Source: Methylobacterium brachiatum (lineage in GTDB: Bacteria; Pseudomonadota; Alphaproteobacteria; Rhizobiales; Beijerinckiaceae). Taken from it: 64,000 nt of DNA. Where the stretch lies: positions 62,001 to 126,000 of the forward strand of contig NZ_JAJALK010000011.1 in NCBI RefSeq assembly GCF_020523825.1. Direction: 5' to 3'. Below the pieces are notes generated by a model. The model was not told where the DNA came from and did no database searches. It saw only the letters and a program-made list of their open reading frames with translations. Position numbers and translations under genes: made by a program. Below are positions 17,921 through 26,160 of this stretch, in pieces (position 1 is the first letter of the stretch; the number at the start of each line of letters is the position of its first letter).

Positions 17921-18038
17921 CCCCTCATCCTGAGGTGCCGGAGCGCAGCGGAGGCCTCGAAGGAGGCCTCCAGAGATCGCGCGGCCGTCTGGAGGTCTCC
18001 TTCGAGGCCCGCTGACGCGGTCACCTCAGGATGAGGGG
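17921..18038. repeat. Interspersed palindromic element, type B
   Basis: Long imperfect inverted repeat between nasA and cysG. The outer ends are CCCCTCATCCTGAGGTG and CACCTCAGGATGAGGGG, and the inner arms pair GGAGGCCTCGAAGGAGGCCTC with GAGGTCTCCTTCGAGGCCC. Large structured intergenic palindromes of this kind occur in Rhizobiales genomes. It could attenuate read-through from nasA into cysG. Confidence 0.8.
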
Positions 18039-18087
18039 ATCTAGCAGGAGCAGCCAGCCACTCTTCTCTCGCCAGCATATCAGAAAA

Positions 18088-20784
18088 TCACGCGGCGCGG
18101 GCGGTCTGGCCGGGGAGCATCTTGCGGATCTCCGGGATGCAGGAGCCGCAATTCGTGCCCGCCTTGCAGGCGGCGCCCACCGCCTCGACCGAGCCGGCCC
18201 CCGCCGCGATCGTGGCCGCGATCACGTCGGCGCCGACGCCGTGGCAGGCGCAGACCACCGGGCCTGCCGGCGCCGTGGCGGCGCGGCCCGAGAGCAGGGC
18301 CCGGCGCTCGGCCGCCTCGGGCTCCGCGACGGCGAACAGGGCTTTGGCCGCCTCCCAATCGGGGCGGGCTCCTGCGGGAGCGTAGGCGAGGCAGGCAATG
18401 AGCCGCGCACCGTCATAGACGGCGCAGCGGTAGCGGTCGCGGGCGTGGTCGGCATATTCGGCGAGCTCGAAGCCGGCCAGCGCCTCGCTCTGGATCAGCC
18501 CGCGGACCATCAGAGCGACGGCGCTGGAGCTCGCCGCCGTGGCGAATTGCACGCCCCAGCCGCCGGTGATCGCCGCCCGCGCCCACCACCAGCCCTCCGG
18601 CAGCGCCACCTGCCGGCGCGACAACAGGTAGCCGCGGGCGCGATACGCGACGGGCTCCAGCGCGGCCGGGGTCGCCTTCAGCTCGGGCTGGCCCGAGACG
18701 GGATCCGGCACGCCGCGCACCAGGGCGCCGACCCGGGCCTTCGACGCGTAGGCGCTGCCCCAATGCATCGGCATGAACAGGCAGCCCGGCACCACGCTGT
18801 CGGTGATCATTACCTCCAGCTCGGCCTCGCCGTGCTCGGTGCGCAGACGCGCGATGCTGCCCTCCGTCAGGCCGAGCCTGGCCGCGTCGTCGGGATGCAC
18901 CTCGACGAACGGGACGGCGCGGTGGGCCGAGAGGCGCTGGCTCTTCCCGGTGCGGGTCATCGTGTGCCAGTGGTCGCGCACCCGGCCGGTATTGAGCACG
19001 AAGGGGAAATCCTCCGAGACCGCCTGCGCCAAGCCCGGCGGCTGCACCGCCACGAAGCGCGCGCGCCGGTCGAAGGTGTAGAACCGCCCGTCACCGAACA
19101 GCCTTGCCTTGCCCTGCGGCGCGCCCCGGGGGCCGGAGCGCTTCGGGATCGGCCATTGCACCGGCAGGTTGATGTCGTAGGCGGCGTCGCTGATGTCGGT
19201 CAGGGCACCCAGATCGAAGTCGCGGGTGCCGTTGTTCTCGTAGGCCGAGAGGCCGGCATGCTCGCGGAACACCGCGGCGGCCGAGGGGAACGCGAAGGCC
19301 TTCTCGTGGCCGAGCCGGCGGCCGACCTCGGACAGCACCGCCCAGTCGGCGCGCGCCTCGCCGGGGGCGGCCAGGAACCGGCGCTGCCGGGAGATCCGCC
19401 GCTCGGAATTGGTGACCGTGCCGTCCTTCTCGCCCCAGGCGAGCGCCGGGAGCAGCACCGTGGTCTTGCCGAGGCCCCGCACCGTGTCGGAATCGGCCAT
19501 CACCTCGGAGACGACGTAGAGGTCGAGCCCCTCGAGGCCTTGGCGGATCAGGTCGGCCCGCGGCATCGAGACCAGCGGGTTGGTGCCCATCACCCACAGG
19601 GCCTTGATTTTGCCCCGGCTGACCGCCTCGAACAGCGCCACCGCCTTCATGCCCTCGCCGGTGATGATCCGGGGGGCGCCCCAGAACCGGCGCACCCGGT
19701 CCACCTCCTCGGGGGAGAAGTGCATGTGCGCGGCCAGCATGTTGGCCAGGCCTCCGACCTCGCGCCCGCCCATGGCGTTGGGCTGGCCGGTGAGGGAGAA
19801 CGGGCCCATCCCGGTCTCGCCGATGCGGCCGGTGATGAGGTGGCAGTTGATGATGCTGTTGCCCTTGTCGGTGCCCTGGGCCGACTGGTTCACCCCCATC
19901 GAGAAGGCGGTGACCACCCGGCGGGTGCCGGCGAACAGGTCGTAGAAGGCGGCGATGTCGGAGTCCGGCACGCCGGTGGCCGCCGCGACCGCGGCGAGGT
20001 TCGGCGCGATGAGGCGGGCGCGGTCGAGGGCCGCGTCGAGCCCGGCGGTGTGGGAGTCCACGAAGGCCCGGTCGCGGAACCCGTTATCCGCCAAGTGGAC
20101 GAGCAACCCCGAGAACAACGCCACGTCGCTGCCGGGCCGGATCCCGAGGAACAGGTCGGCCTCCTGGCCGGTCTGGGTCCGGCGCGGGTCGATCACCACG
20201 AACTTGGTGCCGCGCCGCGCCTTGGCGTCAGCCATCCGGCGGAACAGGATCGGGTGGCACCATGCGGTGTTCGACCCGACCATGACGATCAGGTCGGCCT
20301 CGTCCAGATCCTCGTAGCAGCCCGGCACCGTGTCGGAGCCGAAGGCGCGCCGGTGCGCCGCCACCGCGCTCGACATGCACAGCCGCGAATTGGTGTCGAC
20401 ATGCGGCGTGCCGATGAAGCCCTTCGCCAGCTTGTTGGCGACGTAATAATCCTCGGTGAGGAGCTGCCCCGAGAGGTAGAAGGCGATCGCGTCCGGCCCG
20501 TGGGTCTCGGCCACCACGCGGAGTTTGTCCGAAACCGTGCCGAGTGCGGCGTCCCAGGAGACCCGGGCCCCGTCGACATGCGGGTGGAGCAGCCGGTTCT
20601 CCAGCGACACGGTCTCGCCGAGGGCCGAGCCCTTCGAGCACAGCCGGCCGAAATTGGCCGGATGCTCGGTATCGCCCGCGATGGCCACGCCGCCGCTCCC
20701 GTCCGGGGTCGCGAGCACGCCGCACCCGACCCCGCAATAGGGGCAGGTCGTCCGCACCGTCGGGTCTGCCACGGACAGGGTCAT
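18088..20784 (-). CDS. nasA: Assimilatory nitrate reductase catalytic subunit with C-terminal BFD domain
   Basis: Cytoplasmic molybdopterin enzyme reducing nitrate to nitrite. The 898-residue protein has an N-terminal [4Fe-4S] site (C14, C17, C21, C49). Bis-MGD-binding core segments follow (GSNTAWCHPILFRRM, VMGTNPLVSMPRADL, NSERRISRQRRFL). A C-terminal BFD-like [2Fe-2S] domain (CACHG...CGSCIPEIRKML) probably receives electrons from a flavoprotein. No twin-arginine signal is present, consistent with the assimilatory type. It is the fourth gene of the FAD reductase-nirA-Fe-S/flavin reductase-nasA-cysG series. Confidence 0.95.
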   Translation of the reverse strand: MTLSVADPTVRTTCPYCGVGCGVLATPDGSGGVAIAGDTEHPANFGRLCSKGSALGETVSLENRLLHPHVDGARVSWDAALGTVSDKLRVVAETHGPDAIAFYLSGQLLTEDYYVANKLAKGFIGTPHVDTNSRLCMSSAVAAHRRAFGSDTVPGCYEDLDEADLIVMVGSNTAWCHPILFRRMADAKARRGTKFVVIDPRRTQTGQEADLFLGIRPGSDVALFSGLLVHLADNGFRDRAFVDSHTAGLDAALDRARLIAPNLAAVAAATGVPDSDIAAFYDLFAGTRRVVTAFSMGVNQSAQGTDKGNSIINCHLITGRIGETGMGPFSLTGQPNAMGGREVGGLANMLAAHMHFSPEEVDRVRRFWGAPRIITGEGMKAVALFEAVSRGKIKALWVMGTNPLVSMPRADLIRQGLEGLDLYVVSEVMADSDTVRGLGKTTVLLPALAWGEKDGTVTNSERRISRQRRFLAAPGEARADWAVLSEVGRRLGHEKAFAFPSAAAVFREHAGLSAYENNGTRDFDLGALTDISDAAYDINLPVQWPIPKRSGPRGAPQGKARLFGDGRFYTFDRRARFVAVQPPGLAQAVSEDFPFVLNTGRVRDHWHTMTRTGKSQRLSAHRAVPFVEVHPDDAARLGLTEGSIARLRTEHGEAELEVMITDSVVPGCLFMPMHWGSAYASKARVGALVRGVPDPVSGQPELKATPAALEPVAYRARGYLLSRRQVALPEGWWWARAAITGGWGVQFATAASSSAVALMVRGLIQSEALAGFELAEYADHARDRYRCAVYDGARLIACLAYAPAGARPDWEAAKALFAVAEPEAAERRALLSGRAATAPAGPVVCACHGVGADVIAATIAAGAGSVEAVGAACKAGTNCGSCIPEIRKMLPGQTARAA

Positions 20785-20891
20785 GGCTCGGTCCTCGAAA
20801 GTTTTTGTTCGACATCCGCCGCAAGAGGTGGGCCGCGCTACCTGTCACCTGACAGCGCGTGGATCGTCCCCGTTGCCGGATGGGCGCGGGT

Positions 20892-20915
20892 CCCCTCTCC
20901 CGTGCGGGAGAGGGG
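20892..20915. repeat. GC-rich hairpin of a recurrent repeat family (type C)
   Basis: CCCCTCTCCCG and its complement form a perfect 11-base-pair stem around TG. It lies in the 178-base gap between the Fe-S/flavin reductase and nasA. Related sequence recurs near 33018-33128 and 45383-45432, each time next to CTCACCCC- or GCGCGTCGCG-like flanks. A site for partial transcription termination or mRNA processing within the nas transcript is possible. Confidence 0.6.
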
Positions 20916-20962
20916 GCGCGTCGCGTTCCGCATGGGCCGCGGCCCGCACGGAGAAGGCGCGG

Positions 20963-22567
20963 CTAGTACACGTCGGCCTGGTAGCGGCCGGTCTTCTTGA
21001 GCGCGGCGAGGTAGGCGACCGCGTCCTCGGGGCTCTTGCCGCCGAACTGGGCCGCCACGTCGATGATCGCCCGCTCGACGTCCTTGGCCATGCGCTTGGC
21101 ATCGCCGCAGACGTAGAAATGCGCGCCGCCTTCGAGCCACTCCCAGAGATCGGCGCCGTTCTCGCGCATCCGGTCCTGGACGTAGGTCTTCTCGCTGCCG
21201 TCCCGGGACCAGGCGAGCGACAGGCGGGTCAGGATCTTGTCGTCCTTCAGCTTGGTCAGCTCGTCCTTGTAGAAGAAGTCGGTGGCCTGGCGCTGGTGGC
21301 CGTAGAACAGCCAGTTGCGGCCGGGCGCCCGGGTGGCGGCGCGCTCGCGCAGGAACGACCGGAACGGCGCGATGCCGGTGCCGGGGCCGCACATGATCAC
21401 GTCCTTGGAGAGATCCGCCGGCAGTCCGAAGCCGTGGGCCTTCTGCAGGTAGATCTTGACCTTGGTCTGCTCGGGCAAGCGCTCGCCGAGATGGGTCGAG
21501 GCCACGCCCAGCCGCAGCCGGGAGCGGTGGTTGTAGCGCACCGCGTCCACGGTCAGGGACACGATCCCGGCATCCATCTTCGGCGAGGACGAGATCGAGT
21601 AGAGCCGCGGCTGCAGCTCGTCGAGCGCCTCCAGGAAGACCTCCGCGTCGGGCCGGGCGCCGGGGAACTTGTGCAGGGCGCCGAGCACGTCGAGATAGGC
21701 GGCGTCGCCGTCCGGGTCCTCGCCGGAGGCCAGGGCCTGCGCCTTCTTGCGGGCCGCGCCCGAGGTGAGCAGCGACAGCAGCTGGTAGAGGTTGTCGGGC
21801 GCCGCGCCGAGCGCGTAATCCTTGAGCAGGTGGTCGCGCAAAGTCTTGTCGCCGATCACCCGCTCGGGCCGGGCGCCGAGCTCGGCGATCACCGCGTCGA
21901 CCAGGGCCGGGGCGTTGGCCGGGAACAGGCCGAGGGAGTCACCGGCCTCGTAGGTGATCGGCGTGCCGTCCAGCCCGATCTCGATATGCCAGGTCTCCTT
22001 CTCGCCACCCGGGTCGTTGAGGCGCCGGCGGGACAGGAACAACGCCTCGACCGGGTTCTCCCGGCAGAAGCCCAGGGGACCGAGATCGGCCGCCGGCTTC
22101 GGGGCGTCGCCCTCGGCCTTGGGGGCGGCGGGCGCGCCGGACGAGGCGCCGAACTCCTCCTCCAGCTTCTTGAGCATGCGCAGGGTCTCCTTGCCGCCGG
22201 GCTGGCAAAGATTCAGGCGCTCCTCGTTCTTCAGGAAGATCGCGTTGGCGTAGTCGGCGCAGTTATAGCCGCACTGGCCGCAATCCTGCTGAGCCATGGC
22301 GGCCATCAGCTTCTGCGGCTCCGGCCGGTCCTTGGCCAGGGCCATCCGGTCGCCGATCGGCACCGAGGGGTCGTGCCAGGGCGCGTCGTCGTTGTCGGCA
22401 AGCTTGGGGCCGCCGGGGGGCGCCTCGCCCGGTGCGAGCGCGGTCGCTCCCGTCACCGTGGGGCCGAGCAGGGCCGCGAAGTAGCCCGAGAGCCACGAGC
22501 GCTGGTCGGCGTCGAAGGGCGCGGTCTCGGGGATCAGGACGAGGGGGGGCGCGACGTGCTCGCTCAT
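20963..22567 (-). CDS. Flavin/NAD(P)H reductase with N-terminal Fe-S domain (sulfite reductase alpha-like)
   Basis: A 534-residue protein. Residues 88-125 form a [4Fe-4S] domain with C96, C99, C103 and C121 (CGQCGYNC...CQPGG). A diflavin-reductase-type FAD domain (RLYSISSSP) and NADP-binding domain (VIMCGPGTGIAPFRSFL, YVCGDAKRMAKDV) follow, ending in an aromatic Tyr. The flavodoxin domain of CysJ is absent. Lying between nirA and nasA with a four-base overlap to nirA, it probably carries electrons from NAD(P)H to NirA and/or NasA rather than to a sulfite reductase. Partner and direction are inferred. Confidence 0.85.
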   Translation of the reverse strand: MSEHVAPPLVLIPETAPFDADQRSWLSGYFAALLGPTVTGATALAPGEAPPGGPKLADNDDAPWHDPSVPIGDRMALAKDRPEPQKLMAAMAQQDCGQCGYNCADYANAIFLKNEERLNLCQPGGKETLRMLKKLEEEFGASSGAPAAPKAEGDAPKPAADLGPLGFCRENPVEALFLSRRRLNDPGGEKETWHIEIGLDGTPITYEAGDSLGLFPANAPALVDAVIAELGARPERVIGDKTLRDHLLKDYALGAAPDNLYQLLSLLTSGAARKKAQALASGEDPDGDAAYLDVLGALHKFPGARPDAEVFLEALDELQPRLYSISSSPKMDAGIVSLTVDAVRYNHRSRLRLGVASTHLGERLPEQTKVKIYLQKAHGFGLPADLSKDVIMCGPGTGIAPFRSFLRERAATRAPGRNWLFYGHQRQATDFFYKDELTKLKDDKILTRLSLAWSRDGSEKTYVQDRMRENGADLWEWLEGGAHFYVCGDAKRMAKDVERAIIDVAAQFGGKSPEDAVAYLAALKKTGRYQADVY

Positions 22568-24375
22568 GCTGCGGCCTTCAGGGCTGGCTGTTCCTCGGCG
22601 GCATCCCGCAGGGCTTCGGCGCCGGTGCGGGCGGTGAAGGCCTGGAAGCTCTCGTCCGGGCCTTGCCGGCGGGCCAGGTAGGTGCGCAGCAGCGCCTCGA
22701 CGCGGAAGGGCGCGTCCTCGGCTCTGACGGCCTTCCAGATCTCGGTGCCGATCTTCGGGTTCTCGGCGAAGCCGCCGCCGACCACGATGTCGTAGCCCTC
22801 GACCGTGTCGCCCTCCTCCGAGACGACCACCTTGGCGCCGATCAGCCCGATATCGCCGATGTAGTGCTGGGCGCAGGAATGGTGGCAGCCGGTGAGGTGG
22901 ACGTTCACCGGCACGTCGAGCTCGGTGACGGCACGCTCGACATGGTCGGCGATGATCAGGGCGTGGCCCTTGGTGTCGGAGGCGGCGAACTTGCAGCCCC
23001 GGGCGCCGGTGCAGGCCACGAGGCCGGAGCGGATGCCGGCCGCCTTGATGGTGAGCCCGAGCGCGTCCACACGGCTTTCGACCTCAGCGACCTTGGCGTC
23101 CGGAACACCGGAAAAAATGAAGTTCTGCCAGACGGTGAGGCGGATCTGGCCATCGCCGCACTCCCGGGCGATCTCGGCGAGCGCCCGGACCTGGTCGCTG
23201 GTCATCTTGCCCACCGGCAGGACGACACCGATCCAGTTGAGGCCGGCCTGCTTCTGGGCGTGCACACCGACATGGGCGAACCGGTCGGTGGGCCGGCGCG
23301 GCGCGACATGGGCGGGGTCGACCCGGTCGAGCTTGCGGCCGAGCTTGTCCTCGACGGCGGTGAGGTACTTGTCGAAGCCCCAGGCGTCGAGGACGTACTT
23401 CATCCGGCTCTTGTTGCGGTTGGTCCGGTCGCCGTTCTCGATGAACACCCGGATGATCGCGTCCGCCACCGCGTTGCAATCCTCGGGCTTGAGGACGATG
23501 CCGGTGTCGCGGGCGAGGTCCCGGTGGCCGGAGATGCCGCCGAGCACGAGGCGCATGTAGATTCCGGGCGCCACCGCGGCGCCGTCCAGCACCTCGATCG
23601 CCTGGAACCCGATATCGTTGGTCTCCTCCAGGGTCGGCATCACGCCGCCGCCGTCGAAGGCGACGTTGAACTTGCGCGGCAGGCCGTAGAGCGAGCGGTC
23701 GTTGATGATCCAGTTGTTCCAGGATTTCGCCAGCGGGCGGGTATCCAGCAATTCCTGGGCGTCGATGCCGGCGGTGGACGAGCCGGTGACGTTGCGGATG
23801 TTGTCGGCCCCCGCGCCGCGGGCGGTGAGGCCGATATCGACGAGCCCGTCGAGGAACGGCTGGGCGTGCTCGGGGCCGATCTCGCGCACCTGGAGATTGG
23901 CCCGCGTGGTGACGTGAACGTAGCCGCCGCCGTGCCGGTCGGCGAGGTCGGCGACGCCCGCGAATTGCCAATGCTGCAGGATACCGTTGGGGATCCGCAG
24001 GCGGGCCATGTAGCTCACCTGGTTCGGGGCGACCCAGAACAGGCCGTGATAGCGCCAGCGGAAATTGTCTTCGGGCTTGGGCTGCTTGCCGGCGGTCGCG
24101 TCCGCGATCAGCCGGTTGTGGCTGTCGAACGGGTGCTCGGCGCGCTTCCACTTCTCCTGCTCGCAGAGCTTGCCGCCGTCCTTGACGGTCCGGTCCTGCG
24201 CCTTGATGTGGATCGCGTCCGGCCCGGTCGGCTCCGCCGGTGCGGCCGGGCCCTGCCCGATCGCCAGGCCGCCGGTCAGGCGCGCCGCCGCGATGCCCGA
24301 GGCGAAGCCTTCGAGGTAGCGCTTCTGCTCGGCATTGAAGCCGTCCAGGGCGTGCGGTGTGGTGGTCTCGGCCAT
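22564..24375 (-). CDS. nirA: Siroheme nitrite reductase, NirA type
   Basis: Reduces nitrite to ammonium with six electrons, using siroheme coupled to a [4Fe-4S] cluster. The 603-residue protein carries the cluster ligands C455, C461, C497 and C501 (CX5C...CX3C, in ACTGARGCKFA and HLTGCHHSC), plus the two parallel half-domains of the nitrite/sulfite reductase family (VTTRANLQVREIG; LTVWQNFIFSGV). A sulfite reductase cannot be excluded from motifs alone, but the neighbours make nitrite the likely substrate. It starts 10 bases after the FAD oxidoreductase stop. Confidence 0.92.
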   Translation of the reverse strand: MAETTTPHALDGFNAEQKRYLEGFASGIAAARLTGGLAIGQGPAAPAEPTGPDAIHIKAQDRTVKDGGKLCEQEKWKRAEHPFDSHNRLIADATAGKQPKPEDNFRWRYHGLFWVAPNQVSYMARLRIPNGILQHWQFAGVADLADRHGGGYVHVTTRANLQVREIGPEHAQPFLDGLVDIGLTARGAGADNIRNVTGSSTAGIDAQELLDTRPLAKSWNNWIINDRSLYGLPRKFNVAFDGGGVMPTLEETNDIGFQAIEVLDGAAVAPGIYMRLVLGGISGHRDLARDTGIVLKPEDCNAVADAIIRVFIENGDRTNRNKSRMKYVLDAWGFDKYLTAVEDKLGRKLDRVDPAHVAPRRPTDRFAHVGVHAQKQAGLNWIGVVLPVGKMTSDQVRALAEIARECGDGQIRLTVWQNFIFSGVPDAKVAEVESRVDALGLTIKAAGIRSGLVACTGARGCKFAASDTKGHALIIADHVERAVTELDVPVNVHLTGCHHSCAQHYIGDIGLIGAKVVVSEEGDTVEGYDIVVGGGFAENPKIGTEIWKAVRAEDAPFRVEALLRTYLARRQGPDESFQAFTARTGAEALRDAAEEQPALKAAA

Positions 24376-24385
24376 CTGCGCCTCC

Positions 24386-25654
24386 CTAAGCCGCCAGCGG
24401 CTCGGGCGCCGGGCGCCCGAACATCAGATCTTCGACGCTCTCGACCGGATCGCCGGAGCGGATCAGGCCCTTGCACGCGCCCTGCTCGGCGATGTCGCCG
24501 ACGAACACGGCCCCGATCAGCCGGCCGTCCCGCACCAGCAGCTTGCGGTAAAGGCCGGCCCCGGGATCGGACAGGACGACGGCCTCGGCATCCTCGGGGC
24601 TGTCCACGAGGCCGGCGGAAAAAACCGGCAGGCCGGAGACCTTGAGGCTGGTGGCGAGCGAGGTGCCGGCATAGGCGGCGCTCCCGCCGGCCAGATGCCG
24701 GGCCAGGGTGTCGGCCTGCTCGTAGGCCGGCTCGACCAGCCCGTAGATCTGGCCCCGATGCTCAGCGCATTCGCCGAGCGCGAAGATGCGCGGGTCCGAG
24801 GTGGTCATCCGGTCGTCAACCTGGATGCCCCGGCCGATCTCCAGCCCCGCCCCCTGCGCCAGGGCCACGGAGGGGCGCACGCCCACCGACATGACCACGA
24901 GATCGGCTGGCAGCACGGTCCCGTCTGCGAGGATCAGGCGCTCGACCTTGCCGTCGCCCTCGATGCGAGACGTGTCGGCCTTGAGCATCACCCGGACGCC
25001 GCGGGCCTCCATGGCGCGCTTCACCAGGGCGGCTGCATGGTGATCAAGCTGGCGCTCCATCAGCCGGTCCATGACGTGGAGCAGGGTCGTGTCGACGCCC
25101 AGCCGCGCGAGGCCGACCGCCGCCTCGAGCCCGAGCAGCCCGCCGCCGATCACGATCGCCCGGGCGTGCTGCACGGCCGCCCGGCGGATTGTAGCCACGT
25201 CGGCGAGATCGCGGAAGGTGATGACCCCGGGAAGATCCATGCCGGGCTCCGGCAGGCGGATCGGCAGGGAGCCGACGGCGAGGACCAGCTTGTCGAAGGG
25301 CAGGACGTGGGTCTCGCCGACCAGGACGAGGCCATTCTCGCGGTCGATCTGGGTGACCGGAGCGCCGGTGATCAGGCGGATGCCGTGGGCCGCGTACCAA
25401 TCGAGGCCGCGAAATTCGCAGGCCGCCTCATCGACCTCGCCGCCGAGCAGCGAGGAGAGCAGGACCCGGTTATAGGCGGCCTTGGGCTCTGCGCCGACGC
25501 AGGTGACGTCGAAGCGGCCGGGCGACCCTTCGGTCAGCCGCTCCAGAAACCGGAGCGAGGCCATGCCGTTGCCGACCACGACGAGCCGCTCGCGCGGCAG
25601 ACCGGTTTGGGCGCGCGCATCCTGTGCGCTGGTGTCGAGCGGGGATGTCGCCAT
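24386..25654 (-). CDS. FAD/NAD(P)-dependent oxidoreductase of the nitrate cluster (NirB-N/NasB-like)
   Basis: A 422-residue pyridine nucleotide-disulfide-type oxidoreductase. It has two dinucleotide folds (RLVVVGNGMASLRFLERL at about residue 23; AIVIGGGLLGLEAAVGLARLG at about 167) and an FAD-binding IFALGECAEHRG near residue 300. It resembles the N-terminal half of NirB or the NasB-type electron donor. It would pass NAD(P)H electrons to the BFD domain of NasA. First gene after the regulated leader. There is no strong Shine-Dalgarno before the ATG. Confidence 0.88.
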   Translation of the reverse strand: MATSPLDTSAQDARAQTGLPRERLVVVGNGMASLRFLERLTEGSPGRFDVTCVGAEPKAAYNRVLLSSLLGGEVDEAACEFRGLDWYAAHGIRLITGAPVTQIDRENGLVLVGETHVLPFDKLVLAVGSLPIRLPEPGMDLPGVITFRDLADVATIRRAAVQHARAIVIGGGLLGLEAAVGLARLGVDTTLLHVMDRLMERQLDHHAAALVKRAMEARGVRVMLKADTSRIEGDGKVERLILADGTVLPADLVVMSVGVRPSVALAQGAGLEIGRGIQVDDRMTTSDPRIFALGECAEHRGQIYGLVEPAYEQADTLARHLAGGSAAYAGTSLATSLKVSGLPVFSAGLVDSPEDAEAVVLSDPGAGLYRKLLVRDGRLIGAVFVGDIAEQGACKGLIRSGDPVESVEDLMFGRPAPEPLAA

Positions 25655-25707
25655 CTCTGGATCGCGTCTGAGACCTCGAGTGCAGGGTCGTCGGCGGACC
25701 GCCCACG

Positions 25708-25771
25708 AAAAAGCCGCTGCCGGTCATCCCCCGAAGCAGGCTTGAAGCCTCAGGAGAACCGGATCAGCGGC
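25708..25771 (-). terminator. Intrinsic terminator in the nas leader
   Basis: On the minus strand the 5' arm (25771-25759) pairs with the 3' arm (25723-25713): GCCGCTG pairs with CAGCGGC and CCGG with CCGG, around an AT bulge. Five T residues follow at 25712-25708. The 35-base loop holds a small hairpin (25738-25750, AGGCTTCAAGCCT). It lies about 55 bases before the first structural gene, as expected for an attenuator. Confidence 0.8.
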
Positions 25772-25779
25772 CTCGCTGA
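25764..25779 (-). promoter_or_regulatory. Antiterminator hairpin (P2-like) in the nas leader
   Basis: Minus strand TCAGCG-AGGC-CGCTGA is a perfect 6-base-pair stem. Its 3' arm shares bases with the 5' arm of the terminator, so the two structures exclude each other. If the closing G-C pair opens, the loop becomes a hexaloop GAGGCC. That has G at position 4 but lacks the A at position 1 expected for an ANTAR target. Confidence 0.55.
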
Positions 25780-25786
25780 CGGCGCT

Positions 25787-25806
25787 GCCCGTCGTCGTTG
25801 ACGGAC
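25787..25806 (-). promoter_or_regulatory. ANTAR-target-like hexaloop hairpin (P1-like) in the nas leader
   Basis: On the minus strand GTCCGTC and GACGGGC form a 7-base-pair stem (one G-U pair) around the hexaloop AACGAC. A at position 1 and G at position 4 are the conserved loop bases recognised by ANTAR antiterminators such as NasR/NasT. It begins at the predicted +1 of the sigma-54 promoter and lies 7 bases before the second hairpin. Confidence 0.65.
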
Positions 25807-25817
25807 ACGATCAGTAG

Positions 25818-25833
25818 AGCAGGTTCCGTGCCA
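25818..25833 (-). promoter_or_regulatory. Sigma-54 (RpoN) promoter of the nitrate assimilation operon
   Basis: Minus strand TGGCACG-N4-CTGCT matches the -24/-12 consensus TGGCACG-N4-TTGCW at all but one position, with GG and GC exactly ten bases apart. Transcription would begin near 25807. The -24 element is itself part of a small dyad (25827-25844). A nitrogen-regulated RpoN promoter is plausible for this operon. Confidence 0.7.
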
Positions 25834-25844
25834 ATTGCGGCACG

Positions 25845-26160
25845 CGGCGCTAGAATGTTGGGATCATTGATCAATCGGCGCCGCTGCTGAGGCTCGCTGG
25901 CGCCGAAAGCACTCTAGACGCGCTGCACAAAAAGCAGGCGGCGGGTCACTTAAAAGGTCAGCGCGGGCAGGCGGTGGATCGCTGGTCAGAACTGAGCGCC
26001 GAGCGCGGCCGGATCGCGTGACGGCCTCATCGCGATCACAGCGTGCCTGTGAGGCACCTCAGTCGGAGATTGCGCATGACGCTATGATGCTTCGCGGCGG
26101 ACGGGATCACGGCGGGGCTTCGGCCGACGCGACGGCGTCAGGCCCGACGCTCGGGTGCGA
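25845..26160. other. Upstream control region of the nas operon, no gene seen
   Basis: The stretch contains the perfect palindrome ATTGATCAAT (25866-25875) and two GGCGCC blocks (25877-25882, 25899-25904) 16 bases apart. The candidate CTGC/GCAG dyad also lies here. No convincing reading frame on either strand. Confidence 0.5.
25923..25937. promoter_or_regulatory. Possible activator (NtrC-type) dyad upstream of the nas promoter
   Basis: CTGC-N7-GCAG is centred about 123 bases upstream of the predicted start, a usual distance for an enhancer-binding protein. It only partly resembles the NtrC site (GCAC-N7-GTGC), so this is a weak call. Confidence 0.2.

Noticed and set aside
18031..21000. A plus-strand open frame of nearly 1000 codons
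   Set aside because: It is antisense to nasA, whose cofactor motifs are intact. The apparent protein has no fold signature and is a high-GC mirror frame.
25827..25844. CGTGCC-N6-GGCACG hairpin considered as the first ANTAR stem-loop
   Set aside because: Its loop (GCAATT) lacks A1/G4, it lies upstream of the predicted start, and it includes the sigma-54 -24 element, so it is better read as a promoter dyad.
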